The notes: generated by a model from the letters alone, not told the origin. DNA of 64,000 nucleotides from Aureimonas psammosilenae (GCF_009176975.1 NZ_WEZG01000015.1:57121-121120), one strand, 5' to 3'. Positions 53,178-62,453 are shown, counted from the stretch's first letter. Made by a program: numbers and translations.

Positions 53178-53909
53178 TTATCCAATCCGGCCGAGAATTG
53201 GAAAGTTCGTAAGAAGCCAGAATGCGGCCCAATTCAACGTTCCCGTCATCATCGCTAAGCCCATCGCGACCATGACGAAGCCGGAGCCGATCTTGAGGAT
53301 CCGACCAGCCGTCCGCATCTCCCTCATTGTCCCGAGCAGGCTCTGCGTGAACATGGCGGAAAGGAAGAACGGTATGCCGAGTCCGAGCGAGTAGAGCGCC
53401 AGGAGAATGACCCCGTCGGAGGCAGTCGCGGACACAGCGCCGACTGTCAGTATGGCGCCGAGGATCGGGCCGATGCACGGCGTCCATCCAAATGCAAAGG
53501 CCAGCCCGAGGAGGTAAGCTCCAAACGGTCCGTTGACTGCCAGGTTGCCATGAAAGCGGACATCGCGCTCCATCCAAGGCATCTGGACAAGGCCGGTCGT
53601 GGCAATCCCGAAGAAGAGCACCAACGAGCCACCGATGATGTTCGCCTCGAAAGACCAAGTCCGCAGGAACCGGCTGAGGACCGTCGCACCGGCACCGAGC
53701 GCCACGAATATCGTCGCAAACCCGAGAATGAAGCACAAGCTGAGGATCGCGGTGCGTAGTTTGCTGGCTGCGGCTGCACCCGTTCCCGAACTCCCGGCGA
53801 CGAACGACACATAGCCAGGTATCAAAGGCAGAACGCACGGCGACAGGAATGATATCGCGCCGGCGGCCACGGCGCCTACGATGGATATGTTGGCGACGGT
53901 GAAGTCCAT
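53178..53909 (-). CDS. ccdA: CcdA-type cytochrome c biogenesis / thiol transporter
   Basis: 243 residues, six membrane segments of the CcdA/DsbD-beta family that carries electrons from cytoplasmic thioredoxin to periplasmic thiol proteins. The functional Cys pair is Ser-Pro-Cys-Val-Leu-Pro near 26 and Thr-Pro-Cys-Ile-Gly-Pro near 145. Complements the SCO/DsbA redox genes of the neighbouring operon as the reducing arm. No thioredoxin-like partner directly adjacent. Confidence 0.92.
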   Translation of the reverse strand: MDFTVANISIVGAVAAGAISFLSPCVLPLIPGYVSFVAGSSGTGAAAASKLRTAILSLCFILGFATIFVALGAGATVLSRFLRTWSFEANIIGGSLVLFFGIATTGLVQMPWMERDVRFHGNLAVNGPFGAYLLGLAFAFGWTPCIGPILGAILTVGAVSATASDGVILLALYSLGLGIPFFLSAMFTQSLLGTMREMRTAGRILKIGSGFVMVAMGLAMMTGTLNWAAFWLLTNFPILGRIG

Positions 53910-54196
53910 GCTCGTTCAGCCTTGCTCTTCGGACGACTTGTCCTGTCAACCTTCGCAGCGAGCGCTTTGTAAAGCGGCTCCGCCCCGGATTCAAATGGCT
54001 CGGCACCGACGAGAACCGTAAGGCACCGGAAGCGCCCGCATGCTGAAGATCTACGATATTCACGCGGGTCTCAGCTACGACTTGCGGCGGCACGGCGTGA
54101 TCGCGAGCGCCAAGAAGCTCAGGCCGCTGTTTCTGCGGTTTTCGCCGGCATACCGAATGAACTGCAGCACGTCTGTTCATCAACCTTGCGTCGACG

Positions 54197-55138
54197 TCAT
54201 GTGGTTCGTCTGAACACGAGCACCTCGGTGCCGATCTCCGGCGGAAGGACGAGTGCCTCCAGATCCGGACGTGGGGTCGCGACGAAGCCCGTCGGAGCGG
54301 CGTAGGCGTCGCGGGCGCCGGTGGCGAAGCCGTGCCGGCTGCCGATCACCAGGTAAGTCCGGACGGTCGGCGTCGCGAAGACGAACCGCTCGAAGTCGTT
54401 TCCGGGCGGCGGCCAACTGCAGAGGACGACCTCCGGCGCGACCTTCTCCAGCGCGGTCGCGGCATCCATCGCCAGCACCTCGGGCGGGTAGTCGATGGAG
54501 CCCTTCCAACTCCGGTCGTCGGTCGCGACGATGGCGACGTCCTTCAGCTTCAGGAACCGCGACAGGGTGCCGTCGCCGGCGGCGATCTCGAGGCACGACC
54601 TGCCGCGGCAGATCGAGGCGAGCGCATCGATCAGCTCCGCCGAGAGGAAGCAGTAGGTCCCGCCGGTCTGCATGCGCGTCAGGAACGCGCCCTTGCCACC
54701 GACGAGCGGCCACGTCCAGCGGAAGACGCGCAGAGGGACGGGCTTCTTGTTCCCGCGGGCATCGAAGAACAGGCCCTTCGCCAGCGCGTTCGAGATCCGG
54801 CGCGGCAGCCAGCTTCCGGATTCCGACTCGGCGGCCGAGACGGCATGCCGTTCCAGGGCGAGAACGGCCATCCGCCTTCTGACGAGACGCATCGCCTGCT
54901 CCCGCGACGACCTTCCTTTCCGGTCGGACCCTCGCACGCCGAGGCGTTCCAGACCCACGATCCGATCCAAGGCGGAGACCGAACGCTTCGACAAGGCGTC
55001 GGCGAGTTCACCCTCCAGCGCCCGCCACTCGTCGGGGAACCGACGCCGCATTGCGACGAGGTCCGGCTTGGACGTCAACCAGTCGACGATCTCGAGCGGC
55101 GAGGGGGCGTCGGCCGACTTCCTGGAACGGCCGGTCAT
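54197..55138 (-). CDS. SAM-dependent methyltransferase-like protein
   Basis: 313 residues. The N-terminal 150 residues are charged and helical; the rest resembles a class I methyltransferase with Cys-Leu-Glu-Ile-Ala-Ala-Gly-Asp-Gly-Thr-Leu-Ser (motif I) near 183, Val-Ala-Thr-Asp-Asp (motif II Asp) and Leu-Cys-Ser-Trp-Pro-Pro in the place of motif IV. Substrate unknown; it is not obviously a DNA methylase. ATG 55138 gives a sensible start; an upstream extension is Arg/Pro-rich noise. Confidence 0.7.
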   Translation of the reverse strand: MTGRSRKSADAPSPLEIVDWLTSKPDLVAMRRRFPDEWRALEGELADALSKRSVSALDRIVGLERLGVRGSDRKGRSSREQAMRLVRRRMAVLALERHAVSAAESESGSWLPRRISNALAKGLFFDARGNKKPVPLRVFRWTWPLVGGKGAFLTRMQTGGTYCFLSAELIDALASICRGRSCLEIAAGDGTLSRFLKLKDVAIVATDDRSWKGSIDYPPEVLAMDAATALEKVAPEVVLCSWPPPGNDFERFVFATPTVRTYLVIGSRHGFATGARDAYAAPTGFVATPRPDLEALVLPPEIGTEVLVFRRTT

Positions 55139-55314
55139 GCCGCTTTCCCAGGCTGGCGCCCGCCGGTGCGGCGGGGCGGGACGGGAAGGGAGGGACGGAC
55201 GAACGGCGGACGCACCGGTGCCGCGGCGCCGAGCGCGCACGGTCCGGCCGTTGGGCGGAACGGCATGATGATCTCCGGAAGCAAGGTCGACGTCGCGCCG
55301 CCGATGCGGCGGCT

Positions 55315-55668
55315 TCAGGCGGCGACGGAGACTTTCGGAGGTTCAGGAGACGGATGGAGGTCGACACCTCGACTCCAGCGAGTCGTTGGCGATGCATGAC
55401 CCGCACCGCCGGCCGGCGGGGCAAGCAGGTATTCCGGCGGCGTGCCGAGCTTCTCGTGGACATGGCCGCCGTGATCGTGGCGGGCACCGGAGGCGGGACC
55501 GCGTCCCGCGTCGTCGTCGCCCACGTGACCGTAGTCGTCGAAGACGGCGGTACCGGAAGTCGCGGCGGCCGGCTCGGCCCATGCGATGGAGGCGACCGGA
55601 ACGAGAGCGAGCAGGAGCACGAGCGCCAGCACGAAGCGGGCGAGGAACGGCCTTCCGGCTCTCCTCAT
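55315..55668 (-). CDS. small secreted His-containing protein
   Basis: 117 residues: a strong signal/anchor (Phe-Val-Leu-Ala-Leu-Val-Leu-Leu-Leu-Ala-Leu-Val-Pro) then a polar tail with Tyr-Gly-His, His-Asp-His-Gly-Gly-His-Val-His near 65 and a Pro-rich end. The His cluster suggests metal binding, in keeping with the neighbourhood. Family not recognised. Confidence 0.55.
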   Translation of the reverse strand: MRRAGRPFLARFVLALVLLLALVPVASIAWAEPAAATSGTAVFDDYGHVGDDDAGRGPASGARHDHGGHVHEKLGTPPEYLLAPPAGGAGHASPTTRWSRGVDLHPSPEPPKVSVAA

Positions 55669-55810
55669 CGACTGCGCGCCTTCAACGTGGGGTGCCCTTC
55701 GAGTGGTCTATCGTCCGTCGTCATCGTCGGCGGCCGACCCGTCGAGGTCAAGACGTCCCGGCCGAGCACGCGGTCATGTCGCAGCCTCGTGCGACGCGTC
55801 GGGATCCGGT

Positions 55811-56830
55811 TCAGCGTCCGGCGGAAAAGGGATCGGCGAGGGCCGCGTCCGGACGGCTCACCGGCACCGAGGTTCGGGAGGTCAGGCGCGACATCTCCTG
55901 CGGTCCGAGGCGCGAGAGCAGGTCCCTGAAGCGCGGGTTCATGCCGCCGTCCGAATAGGCGAAGGCAGTCGACGGGACCGACGTCCTCGCCGTCTCGCGC
56001 TCGGCGACGAGGTCGGCCTTCCGGCGCTCCGAGACTTCGGGCGCCACCTCGGCGACGAGCGTCGGACAGGCGGCCCGCGGGTCCATCGACGCCACGCCGT
56101 CCTTGCGTCGCGAGTCGAAGACGTAGCGGCCGGCGCAGGCGGAGACTTCGGGCTCCTTCCGGGTCACCTCGAAGATGTCGTAGCCGGACTTCAGGTTCCG
56201 CCAGAAGGAGATGTTCGGGTCGGAGGCATGCTTGGCCATCTGCTGCGGCGTCATACGGAACGGGAAGGCCTGCACCTGGAAGTCGCTCTGGCCGAGGGCG
56301 AACGCCTTCTCGGCCGCCGCGTAGATCTCGGAGACGCCGTCGTCGGTCATCGCGTAGCAGCCCGACGAGGAACAGGCGCCGTGCACCATCAGGGCGTCGC
56401 CGGACCATCCGAGCGACTTCTCGAGCGGGTTCGGGAAGCCGAGGTTGAAGGAGCGGTGGTACTTCGAGTTCGGGTTCATTAGACCCGCCGTCACCTGGTA
56501 GAAGCCCTCGGGCGCCTGCCGGTCGCCCGTCGCCTTCTTCGGTCCAAGCTTGCCGGACCAACGGCACATCGGGAAGCTCTTCACGAGCGCGTATCGCCCA
56601 TCGCTTCCCGACCTCCAGAGTTCCAGCTCGCTCTCCTCCTTGAAGATGCGCACGAGGATGGACCCTTCGGGACGGACCTTGTCGGCCTTGACGGTATAGG
56701 CCGCCTTCGCCGTCTCGAAGACGTCCTCCGTCGCGGAAACGCATCCGCCGAGACAGGCGAGAAGCACGAGCGCGACGGACATCCAGCGGATTGAAGGACG
56801 AGCTGTCCGCACGATCATCCAGGGAACCAT
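55811..56830 (-). CDS. YafK-type L,D-transpeptidase family lipoprotein
   Basis: About 339 residues with a lipobox (Leu-Ala-Cys-Leu-Gly-Gly-Cys near 30). The YkuD catalytic motif is His-Gly-Ala-Cys-Ser-Ser-Ser-Gly-Cys-Tyr-Ala near 153, with Phe-Asn-Leu-Gly-Phe-Pro-Asn before it, typical of the YafK (DpaA-like) branch acting on peptidoglycan or its bound lipoprotein. Start may be 56830 or 56818; neither has a clear ribosome site. Extended C-terminal region unrecognised. Confidence 0.88.
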   Translation of the reverse strand: MVPWMIVRTARPSIRWMSVALVLLACLGGCVSATEDVFETAKAAYTVKADKVRPEGSILVRIFKEESELELWRSGSDGRYALVKSFPMCRWSGKLGPKKATGDRQAPEGFYQVTAGLMNPNSKYHRSFNLGFPNPLEKSLGWSGDALMVHGACSSSGCYAMTDDGVSEIYAAAEKAFALGQSDFQVQAFPFRMTPQQMAKHASDPNISFWRNLKSGYDIFEVTRKEPEVSACAGRYVFDSRRKDGVASMDPRAACPTLVAEVAPEVSERRKADLVAERETARTSVPSTAFAYSDGGMNPRFRDLLSRLGPQEMSRLTSRTSVPVSRPDAALADPFSAGR

Positions 56831-57084
56831 TCGACTACGACGTTGCACTGCCGGTGTGCCACGCCCGCCTTGCCCCGGCCAGACCGCAGCGCGACCCCGC
56901 CGGCCGAGGAGCGTGAACATCCGATCGCGTAGCGGATCCACCGGGCAGATTTTATGACGCAACTGAAGACCACGCGGCACACGTGCTCCACTCCTGGATC
57001 CTGCGAGCGGACGTTTCGCGGGATCGACAGCCGCCCGTGCGGGTCGTTCGACCCAACCGCTCGGAGGACCGGGGTGTCTCGGCT

Positions 57085-57759
57085 TCAGGTGCTCGGGCCG
57101 ACGGCGAGCCAGACGGCCAAGTAGTGGACGAAAGCCGCCGCCAGGACGAAACCGTGCCAGATCGCGTTCTGGAAGCGGAGGCGCTCCCAGACGTGGAAGA
57201 TCACGCCCAGGGAGTAGATCACGCCGCCGGCGCCGACGAGCAGGAGCACCTGCCTGGACAGGACGTCTACGAGCCTGTCGAGGATCGCGACGCCGCTCCA
57301 GCCGAGGGCCAGGTAGAGGGCGATCGACAGACGGTCCAGCCGACCTGGCAGGACGACCTTCAGCACGAGGCCGAGAAGCGCGGTGCACCAGACCAGCACC
57401 GGCAGCCACCAGGTGCCCGCCTTGACGACGAATGGCGTGTAGGTCCCGGCGATCAGAAGGTAGATCGCCGAATGGTCGATCCGACGCAGGATCCACTTCG
57501 TCGGGCCGACGGGCCACATATTGTAGATAGCGGACGCGCCGAGGGCGAACACGAGCGTCGCCAGGTAGATGCCGGAGGCGACGAGATCATGGGGTTCGGC
57601 ATCGCAGCGCGTCATGGCGAACATCGCGGTCCCCGCCAAGGCGAGGAGGATCCCGAGGGCGTGCACCACCCCGTCCGCCCGCCGCTCGCCCGCGGTATAG
57701 CGCCAAGGGATCTCCCCGGAACCGGTCGCCAGATGCGCCCTTGATGTGGTTCTCTCCAA
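57085..57759 (-). CDS. hemolysin III / PAQR-type membrane protein
   Basis: About 224 residues with seven membrane segments and the HlyIII/PAQR motifs: Gly-Val-Val-His-Ala-Leu-Gly near 33, Ser-Ala-Ile-Tyr-Asn-Met, Asp-His-Ser-Ala-Ile-Tyr-Leu-Leu-Ile-Ala-Gly-Thr-Tyr-Thr-Pro near 97 and a final His-Gly-Phe-Val-Leu-Ala-Ala-Ala-Phe-Val-His-Tyr. The family is a putative metal-dependent membrane hydrolase. TTG 57759 after GAGAAGG is proposed as start. Confidence 0.88.
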   Translation of the reverse strand: MERTTSRAHLATGSGEIPWRYTAGERRADGVVHALGILLALAGTAMFAMTRCDAEPHDLVASGIYLATLVFALGASAIYNMWPVGPTKWILRRIDHSAIYLLIAGTYTPFVVKAGTWWLPVLVWCTALLGLVLKVVLPGRLDRLSIALYLALGWSGVAILDRLVDVLSRQVLLLVGAGGVIYSLGVIFHVWERLRFQNAIWHGFVLAAAFVHYLAVWLAVGPST

Positions 57760-58218
57760 GCCGTCGCCTTCTCGGTTCCGCCTGCCGACGCCACGGGGAC
57801 CTCCGGCCTTCTTTCGGCGCTGCGGCCCGTCGAGCGGCGGCTTTCGCCGACGGCTCGTTCGTGCATCGGTCCACGCCCTCGAGCACGTGGTACACCACAG
57901 GATCAGTCCGCTCCGAAGATCTGGCCACGGTGGGAGATCGGGGCAACCCTGCGACGCTGTACCCGCGAAGTCATCGGTCCGATCGTCACATGGGATCGGA
58001 CGCCCGTGCGGCATGCGCGATGCCCCCGGCCGCGACGACACGACGTCTTGCCTCCAGGGTGGACCTGGATGGCATGGAGGCGGTCCGCAGCCTGTCCGAT
58101 GCGGTCGCGATCTCTGGAGTCCGCCTGTCGGTCGCACGCGGATGTCGGTACGTGTCCTTGCACCGACGCCGCGAGGAAGCCGCGCATTGGTGGCTTCGCA
58201 GCAAGAAGGAAGTCGAAC
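57760..58218. other. no supported gene
   Basis: 459 bases between divergent genes. A plus-strand frame at about 57990-58215 has coding-like composition (Val-Asp-Leu-Asp-Gly-Met-Glu-Ala-Val-Arg) but would run through the next gene; a minus-strand frame of 105 codons is Arg-rich and unconvincing. No RNA or terminator seen. Confidence 0.35.
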
Positions 58219-58422
58219 ATGCGCTCCGTCTACCGCGCTTTCTTCGGCGCGATCTACGCCGTCCTCGGCGCGATGCTCGGCGTCACCATCGCCTTTCTGG
58301 CCGTCAAGTTCGTCCACTTGACCGGCTTCGAGCCCGGCGCGGCCGTCGAGGTGCCGGCGGTCGCGGGCGTCGCCACGGCGACCGCCCTCACGGGCTTCTT
58401 CGGCTTCTTGAGGTACCGCTGA
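58219..58422 (+). CDS. small membrane protein
   Basis: 67 residues from ATG 58219 (AAGGAAGTCG upstream). Two hydrophobic segments (Phe-Gly-Ala-Ile-Tyr-Ala-Val-Leu-Gly-Ala-Met-Leu-Gly-Val and Val-Ala-Gly-Val-Ala-Thr-Ala-Thr-Ala-Leu-Thr-Gly-Phe) joined by a short loop, ending in basic residues. Unknown function. Confidence 0.6.
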   Translation: MRSVYRAFFGAIYAVLGAMLGVTIAFLAVKFVHLTGFEPGAAVEVPAVAGVATATALTGFFGFLRYR

Positions 58423-58591
58423 GAGGTCGAGCCGCGTCCGTCGGCGTCTGACCGGCCGTCACCATCGCCGAACAGGCAGATGCAATTGGCGTGCATCCGC
58501 CTCGACCGAGTCATCAATCCGTCGACTTCGCCGACCATCCGGGCCTTCCGAGTCGTTGCCGGCTCGCGAAACCCGACGGAAGGAGCTGCGG

Positions 58592-58915
58592 ATGCGCCAC
58601 TCGATATCACCCCTCGTGATCGGCCTCGCGGTCGTCGTGCTCTGGGCGGCACCGCCGGCACTCGCCTCGAGCGACGACGCGTGGGCCGAGTTCGACTCTC
58701 GCGTGACGAAGGCCTGCATCCAGGCGAGCGGCATCCGCAACCCGCGCCCTTCGACGATCGTCGGCTTCGACGACCGTGTCGGGATGGTGGCGATGCTCGT
58801 ATCCGACCGTAAGCGCGGTTCGACCCTGTCGAAGCTGTGCCTCTACGACAAGAAGACGAGGAAAGCCTTCGTCGACGATGCCGAGACTTGGTCGGCTCCT
58901 CCACAGGTTCGCTGA
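58592..58915 (+). CDS. small secreted protein
   Basis: 107 residues with GGAAGGAGCTGC before ATG 58592. Signal peptide (Val-Ile-Gly-Leu-Ala-Val-Val-Val-Leu-Trp-Ala-Ala, cut after Ala-Leu-Ala). The mature part has two Cys (Lys-Ala-Cys-Ile and Leu-Cys-Leu-Tyr) that could form one disulfide, and Leu-Cys-Leu-Tyr-Asp-Lys-Lys-Thr, a pattern seen in uncharacterised periplasmic proteins. Confidence 0.68.
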   Translation: MRHSISPLVIGLAVVVLWAAPPALASSDDAWAEFDSRVTKACIQASGIRNPRPSTIVGFDDRVGMVAMLVSDRKRGSTLSKLCLYDKKTRKAFVDDAETWSAPPQVR

Positions 58916-59024
58916 AACCGGTCGCGGGAAGCTTCTGGAGATCTTGCGTAAGCTTCGTCTGCCTGGGTCCGGATGTAGGCCCAGGTGGGGAAGCTCGTGG
59001 GAGGCTTGCGTCGATCGCCGCGAG

Positions 59025-59082
59025 ATTGATCTTTTAATCAATACCGTCCATGATGGGGCGTGGGATTGATGGATTGATCAAT
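59025..59082. promoter_or_regulatory. hipBA operator repeats
   Basis: ATTGAT CTTTTA ATCAAT (59025-59042) is a perfect 6-base palindrome; a further ATTGAT at 59065 and the palindrome ATTGATCAAT (59073-59082) overlap the hipB start codon. Repeated palindromes upstream of an antitoxin gene fit autorepression by HipB, alone or with HipA. Confidence 0.7.
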
Positions 59083-59335
59083 GTCTGGGTTGCAAGCTGT
59101 ACTTGATGAAGTCAGGTCGGAGGCTCGTCGACAAGGCTGGTCGGACGCCGAATTGGCTCGTCGCGCCGGTATCACGCCCGAGGCGCTGTCGCGGATGCGC
59201 AGTACCGGCGGCGCCCGGTTCGACACCGTCGAGCGCCTTGCCGCCGTAGTGGGGCAAAAGCTGAAGCTCGCACCGCTCGACGACTATCTAGATGCCCTGC
59301 TGGAGGGCGGGCTGCTGGGCGAGATCGACCGATGA
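59081..59335 (+). CDS. hipB: HipB-like antitoxin (XRE helix-turn-helix)
   Basis: 84 residues. HTH at about 19-60: Trp-Ser-Asp-Ala-Glu-Leu-Ala-Arg-Arg-Ala-Gly-Ile-Thr-Pro-Glu-Ala-Leu-Ser-Arg-Met, followed by Thr-Val-Glu-Arg-Leu-Ala-Ala-Val-Val-Gly. Expected to bind the repeats around its own start and neutralise the downstream kinase. Its stop overlaps the hipA start (ATGA). Confidence 0.88.
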   Translation: MSGLQAVLDEVRSEARRQGWSDAELARRAGITPEALSRMRSTGGARFDTVERLAAVVGQKLKLAPLDDYLDALLEGGLLGEIDR

Positions 59336-60807
59336 GCGACAGGAGTGCCGTCGTCTGGACCAGAGCATCGGGAACGCCTCGTCGTCTCGGTCTGCTCGTG
59401 AAGGCCGGTGAGCGGGTGCGCTTCACCTACGACCCCGAGGCCGGCGATCTTCCAGGCATCACCGTGGTGCACGACACGACGAAGACGCGGAACCGCACGA
59501 TCGAGTACATGTCGACCGAGGCCAACCCGCTACCGCCGATGTTCCAGTCGCTGGTACCGCCACGGCACGAGCAGAACCTTCAGCGCCGCATCCTCATGCA
59601 CCTCATCGGACGTTCGGGGGGGCGGGTCGACGCGGGCGCCGACCTGGACTGGCAGATGCTGGTCATGGCCGGCCGGAACGGCATCGGTCATCTCGACGTC
59701 TTCGCCAGCGACGAGGCCGCACTCGCCTACTACGACCGACCGACGCAGAGCTTCACGCTCGACGAGATCGCCGACGGTCCGCTCTGGCACCTGGTTTCGG
59801 ACGCGACGTCGCCGACGGCCGACGCCGTTTCCATCGAGGAGGTCGTCGAGACGATCCGGTCGCATCCCACGGTCGGCGGCATGATGCCGAAGCTGCTGGT
59901 GAACCTACGCCGGTCGGACGGTACGACGGTCGACGCGCTGGTGAAGATCGGAACGCCCGACTTTCCTCACGTGCTCGCTCTGGAGAACCTCGCCTACGAG
60001 ATCCACGACAGGATCGGCGTGCACCGTCCATTCAAGCGGTACCAACGGACGGAGGACGGAGTGGAGGTCCTGGCGACCGAACGCTTCGACAGGTCCGAGG
60101 GGCGTCCGTTGCCGCTGGAGAGCGTCTTCACGGCCCTCTACGCCGCATCCGCCGGCAAGATCCAGAGCCGCTGGTCCGAGGAGGGTCTCAGGCCGTCGCT
60201 GGAGACCGTCGCGACGGCGTTGACGACGCCGATGACGGGCATGTCGTCCTTCCCGGGCCGCGACTGTCGCGAGTTGTTCCGGCGGACGGTGATGGGTCTC
60301 CTGACCGGCAACGGGGACAACCACCTGGAGAACCACTCCATCCTCGGCGAGCGGAGGAAGGCGGGGCTTTCGCCGCTCTACGATCCGGCACCGATGCGCG
60401 GATACCATCGGCATCAGATGGTGTCGTCCGTCTCCTTCGGCGGGGTCGCCTTCCGCCAAGGGGCCGTTCCCGCCGACCTGGGCGAGGCGGTCCTGCGCTT
60501 CGGTGAGGCCTGCGGCCTGCAGGGGCGCGTCGTGCGGCAGGAGATGGCACGCTGCCTGGAGGCGACGGCCGACTTCGCCGATCTCGCCAAGGATGTCGCT
60601 CCGGGTCCGGTCGGCGCCGCCCTGGCCGGCAGGCTCGAAGGGGTGCGTTACCGGGTCGAGCGGGCGTCGTTGGCCAACGTCCCGCGTCCAGCCGTCTCTG
60701 GAGCCATTCCCGACGGCCTTCGAGAAGAGCCGGTCGATGAAATGGAAGTCGAGGGAGTCACGGTGGAGACCGCGGATGACCGGCGCGTCACGCCCAGTTG
60801 GGGGTGA
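59332..60807 (+). CDS. hipA: HipA-like Ser/Thr kinase toxin
   Basis: 491 residues, somewhat longer than E. coli HipA. The C-lobe carries Gly-Asn-Gly-Asp-Asn-His-Leu-Glu-Asn near 325 (catalytic Asp and Asn of the HipA loop) and Leu-Ser-Pro-Leu-Tyr-Asp-Pro near 345 (metal-binding Asp). Glu-Arg-Phe-Asp near 250 matches the hinge region, and Leu-Val-Lys-Ile-Gly near 205 carries the ATP Lys. HipA enzymes phosphorylate targets such as GltX to stop growth. The C-terminal 50 residues are acidic and unlike the core family. Confidence 0.9.
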   Translation: MSDRSAVVWTRASGTPRRLGLLVKAGERVRFTYDPEAGDLPGITVVHDTTKTRNRTIEYMSTEANPLPPMFQSLVPPRHEQNLQRRILMHLIGRSGGRVDAGADLDWQMLVMAGRNGIGHLDVFASDEAALAYYDRPTQSFTLDEIADGPLWHLVSDATSPTADAVSIEEVVETIRSHPTVGGMMPKLLVNLRRSDGTTVDALVKIGTPDFPHVLALENLAYEIHDRIGVHRPFKRYQRTEDGVEVLATERFDRSEGRPLPLESVFTALYAASAGKIQSRWSEEGLRPSLETVATALTTPMTGMSSFPGRDCRELFRRTVMGLLTGNGDNHLENHSILGERRKAGLSPLYDPAPMRGYHRHQMVSSVSFGGVAFRQGAVPADLGEAVLRFGEACGLQGRVVRQEMARCLEATADFADLAKDVAPGPVGAALAGRLEGVRYRVERASLANVPRPAVSGAIPDGLREEPVDEMEVEGVTVETADDRRVTPSWG

Positions 60808-60945
60808 ACTCGTCGCCCTCCCACATGTCCTGCGGGATGCGGAAGGGCGCCCGAAAACCGATCGAGCGCCGGCTGCGATCGGCGGCTGGTTGATCGCCGG
60901 ACGCGCGATAGACGCCGTTGCGAAATGCCGCATGAGGTCGTTCAT
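60788..60945 (-). pseudogene. possible decayed small gene
   Basis: ATG 60945 opens Met-Asn-Asp-Leu-Met-Arg-His-Phe; about 10 codons on, coding-like sequence continues in the neighbouring frame to Trp-Glu-Gly-Asp-Glu-Phe-Thr-Pro-Asn-Trp-Ala and a stop at 60788. Joined, they would make about 52 residues. The frameshift and overlap with the hipA end make this weak. The remaining 60946-61182 shows nothing. Confidence 0.3.
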
Positions 60946-61182
60946 GTCCGTTCTCGGCTTCGCCCGTGCGCAGCAAGGGCTCCGGACGTCCTGCGACCCC
61001 ATGGCGGCTCCGGTCGATACGGGCGACGTTCCCATCCAATGGAGAGCCGAGGGACGTGCCTCCGCCCCGCGTATGGCAAGCCTGCCTTGACTGGCTGGAT
61101 TGCCTCCACGTGAGTGCGGTTCGGCACTGCGGACCGGTGGGTGGGGAGATCCAAGCGCGACGTGCAGGCCCCGCACGCGGCA

Positions 61183-61401
61183 TCAACGCCGCTTCTTCGG
61201 ATCTTCCGCCGCCCGCTTCCTCTCGCCGACGTCGCACGCCGGCCGGAAACTGACATAGAGGTTGTCGTCGATCGGGGCGGTCAGGAAGTCGCGCTCGCGT
61301 CCGGCCGTCGTCTCCCGGTCGTCATGAAGGGTCCGCGGGGCGCGCACGACCAGAGAGGTGCGCGTCGCGTAGCAGGTCGGGTCGTTCTTGATCCTGCCCA
61401 T
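61183..61401 (-). CDS. 72-residue protein coupled to the kinase gene
   Basis: ATG 61401 shares its A with the kinase stop (TGATG). Contains Asp-Pro-Thr-Cys-Tyr-Ala-Thr-Arg-Thr-Ser and Asp-Asn-Leu-Tyr-Val-Ser-Phe-Arg-Pro-Ala, with a basic tail. No family recognised. Strict coupling suggests a partner, regulator or substrate of the kinase. Confidence 0.58.
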   Translation of the reverse strand: MGRIKNDPTCYATRTSLVVRAPRTLHDDRETTAGRERDFLTAPIDDNLYVSFRPACDVGERKRAAEDPKKRR

Positions 61402-62453
61402 CAGTAGGAACCCAGCACTTTCTGCACCTCCTTCTCGGAGATGTTCGCACGGCATTCGTCTCGAACACGTGTCCGTCGCCCCCCGTTCACCGTCTTGGTT
61501 AACTCGCAACTGCGGTCCGGGTTGAGGACGAAGGAATATTCCGTTCCGTTTTCGTTCTTCGTCCAGGTGGTATTATCAGGAGTCCGCGTCATGCGCCAGT
61601 CGAACGTCAGGTCGTCGATACCCGACAAGGCGTTCGCGACCGCCAACGCCGAAGGGTAGCGCTGGGCCGGGTCGACCTGGAGGCACTTCCGGACGATGTT
61701 CCGGAGCTTCGAGGGAATGTGGGCCGGAAAGGTGCTCCTGTCGGGAAAGCGTCCATTCCGCACGTCGAAGCGGAATCCGTCGCGGTCCGTGATCCCCCGC
61801 CCGTATTTCGCGAGCTGCTCGTAGAAGGCGCCGTTGCCGACGCACATCCGATAGAGCGTCAGTCCGATCTGGTAGACGTCGAAGGTGACGTCGAACTCCG
61901 CGTTCCTCATGGCCTCCGGCGGGATCATCGGCGTGTAGTGCCGGTCCTGCTCCGCGACCCCGACGAAGTTCATCCTCTTCGCCTGGCCGAAGTCGGAGAG
62001 GAGAGCCTCGCCTCGGAGGGAAAGGAGGATGTTGTCGGGTTTGACGTCGAAGTGGACCAGACGCTTGGAATGGATGTTGTGCAGGCCGCTGAGCGTCTGG
62101 CATCCGACGGCCACGATCTCCCGCACGGTCATGAACCGTCCGTTCGAGATGAGATCCTTCACCGAACCCCGCTCGTAGTACGGCATCGCCACGTAGACGT
62201 GGCCGGCATCCTGGCAGGCGTAGTGGATCTGGACCACGTTCGGATGCGCGCTGGCGTAGAGAGCCTTCGATTCCGCGAAGAACTCGTCGGGATCGCCCAG
62301 CTTCGCCTTCGCGATCTGCTTCGTCACGATCTCGGCGTCGAGCTGGTGGTCGCGCGAGAGCCAGGTGCGGGAGTTGCGCCCGTGCTGGCCGATCTCCCGG
62401 ATGAAGTCGAAGGCGACCTCGGCCTTGTTGTAGGGCTTAAGCATTCGCGGCAC
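61401..62453 (-). CDS. Hanks-type serine/threonine protein kinase
   Basis: 350 residues, soluble. Lys in Ile-Val-Thr-Lys-Gln-Ile near 45 (ATP), Glu in Phe-Phe-Ala-Glu-Ser near 61, catalytic loop His-Phe-Asp-Val-Lys-Pro-Asp-Asn near 132 (non-RD type), Ser-Asp-Phe-Gly-Gln near 152, and a Pro-Pro-Glu-Ala motif near 176. The last 90 residues, with two Cys, are outside the kinase fold. GTG 62453 or ATG 62444 may start it; both overlap the upstream gene. No membrane anchor or PASTA domain, so it is unlike cell-wall-sensing kinases. Confidence 0.9.
   Translation of the reverse strand: MPRMLKPYNKAEVAFDFIREIGQHGRNSRTWLSRDHQLDAEIVTKQIAKAKLGDPDEFFAESKALYASAHPNVVQIHYACQDAGHVYVAMPYYERGSVKDLISNGRFMTVREIVAVGCQTLSGLHNIHSKRLVHFDVKPDNILLSLRGEALLSDFGQAKRMNFVGVAEQDRHYTPMIPPEAMRNAEFDVTFDVYQIGLTLYRMCVGNGAFYEQLAKYGRGITDRDGFRFDVRNGRFPDRSTFPAHIPSKLRNIVRKCLQVDPAQRYPSALAVANALSGIDDLTFDWRMTRTPDNTTWTKNENGTEYSFVLNPDRSCELTKTVNGGRRTRVRDECRANISEKEVQKVLGSY

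Noticed and set aside
57903..58220. 105-codon minus-strand frame between hemolysin-III and the small membrane protein
   Set aside because: Arg/His-rich, no ribosome site and no domain; typical of non-coding high-GC DNA.
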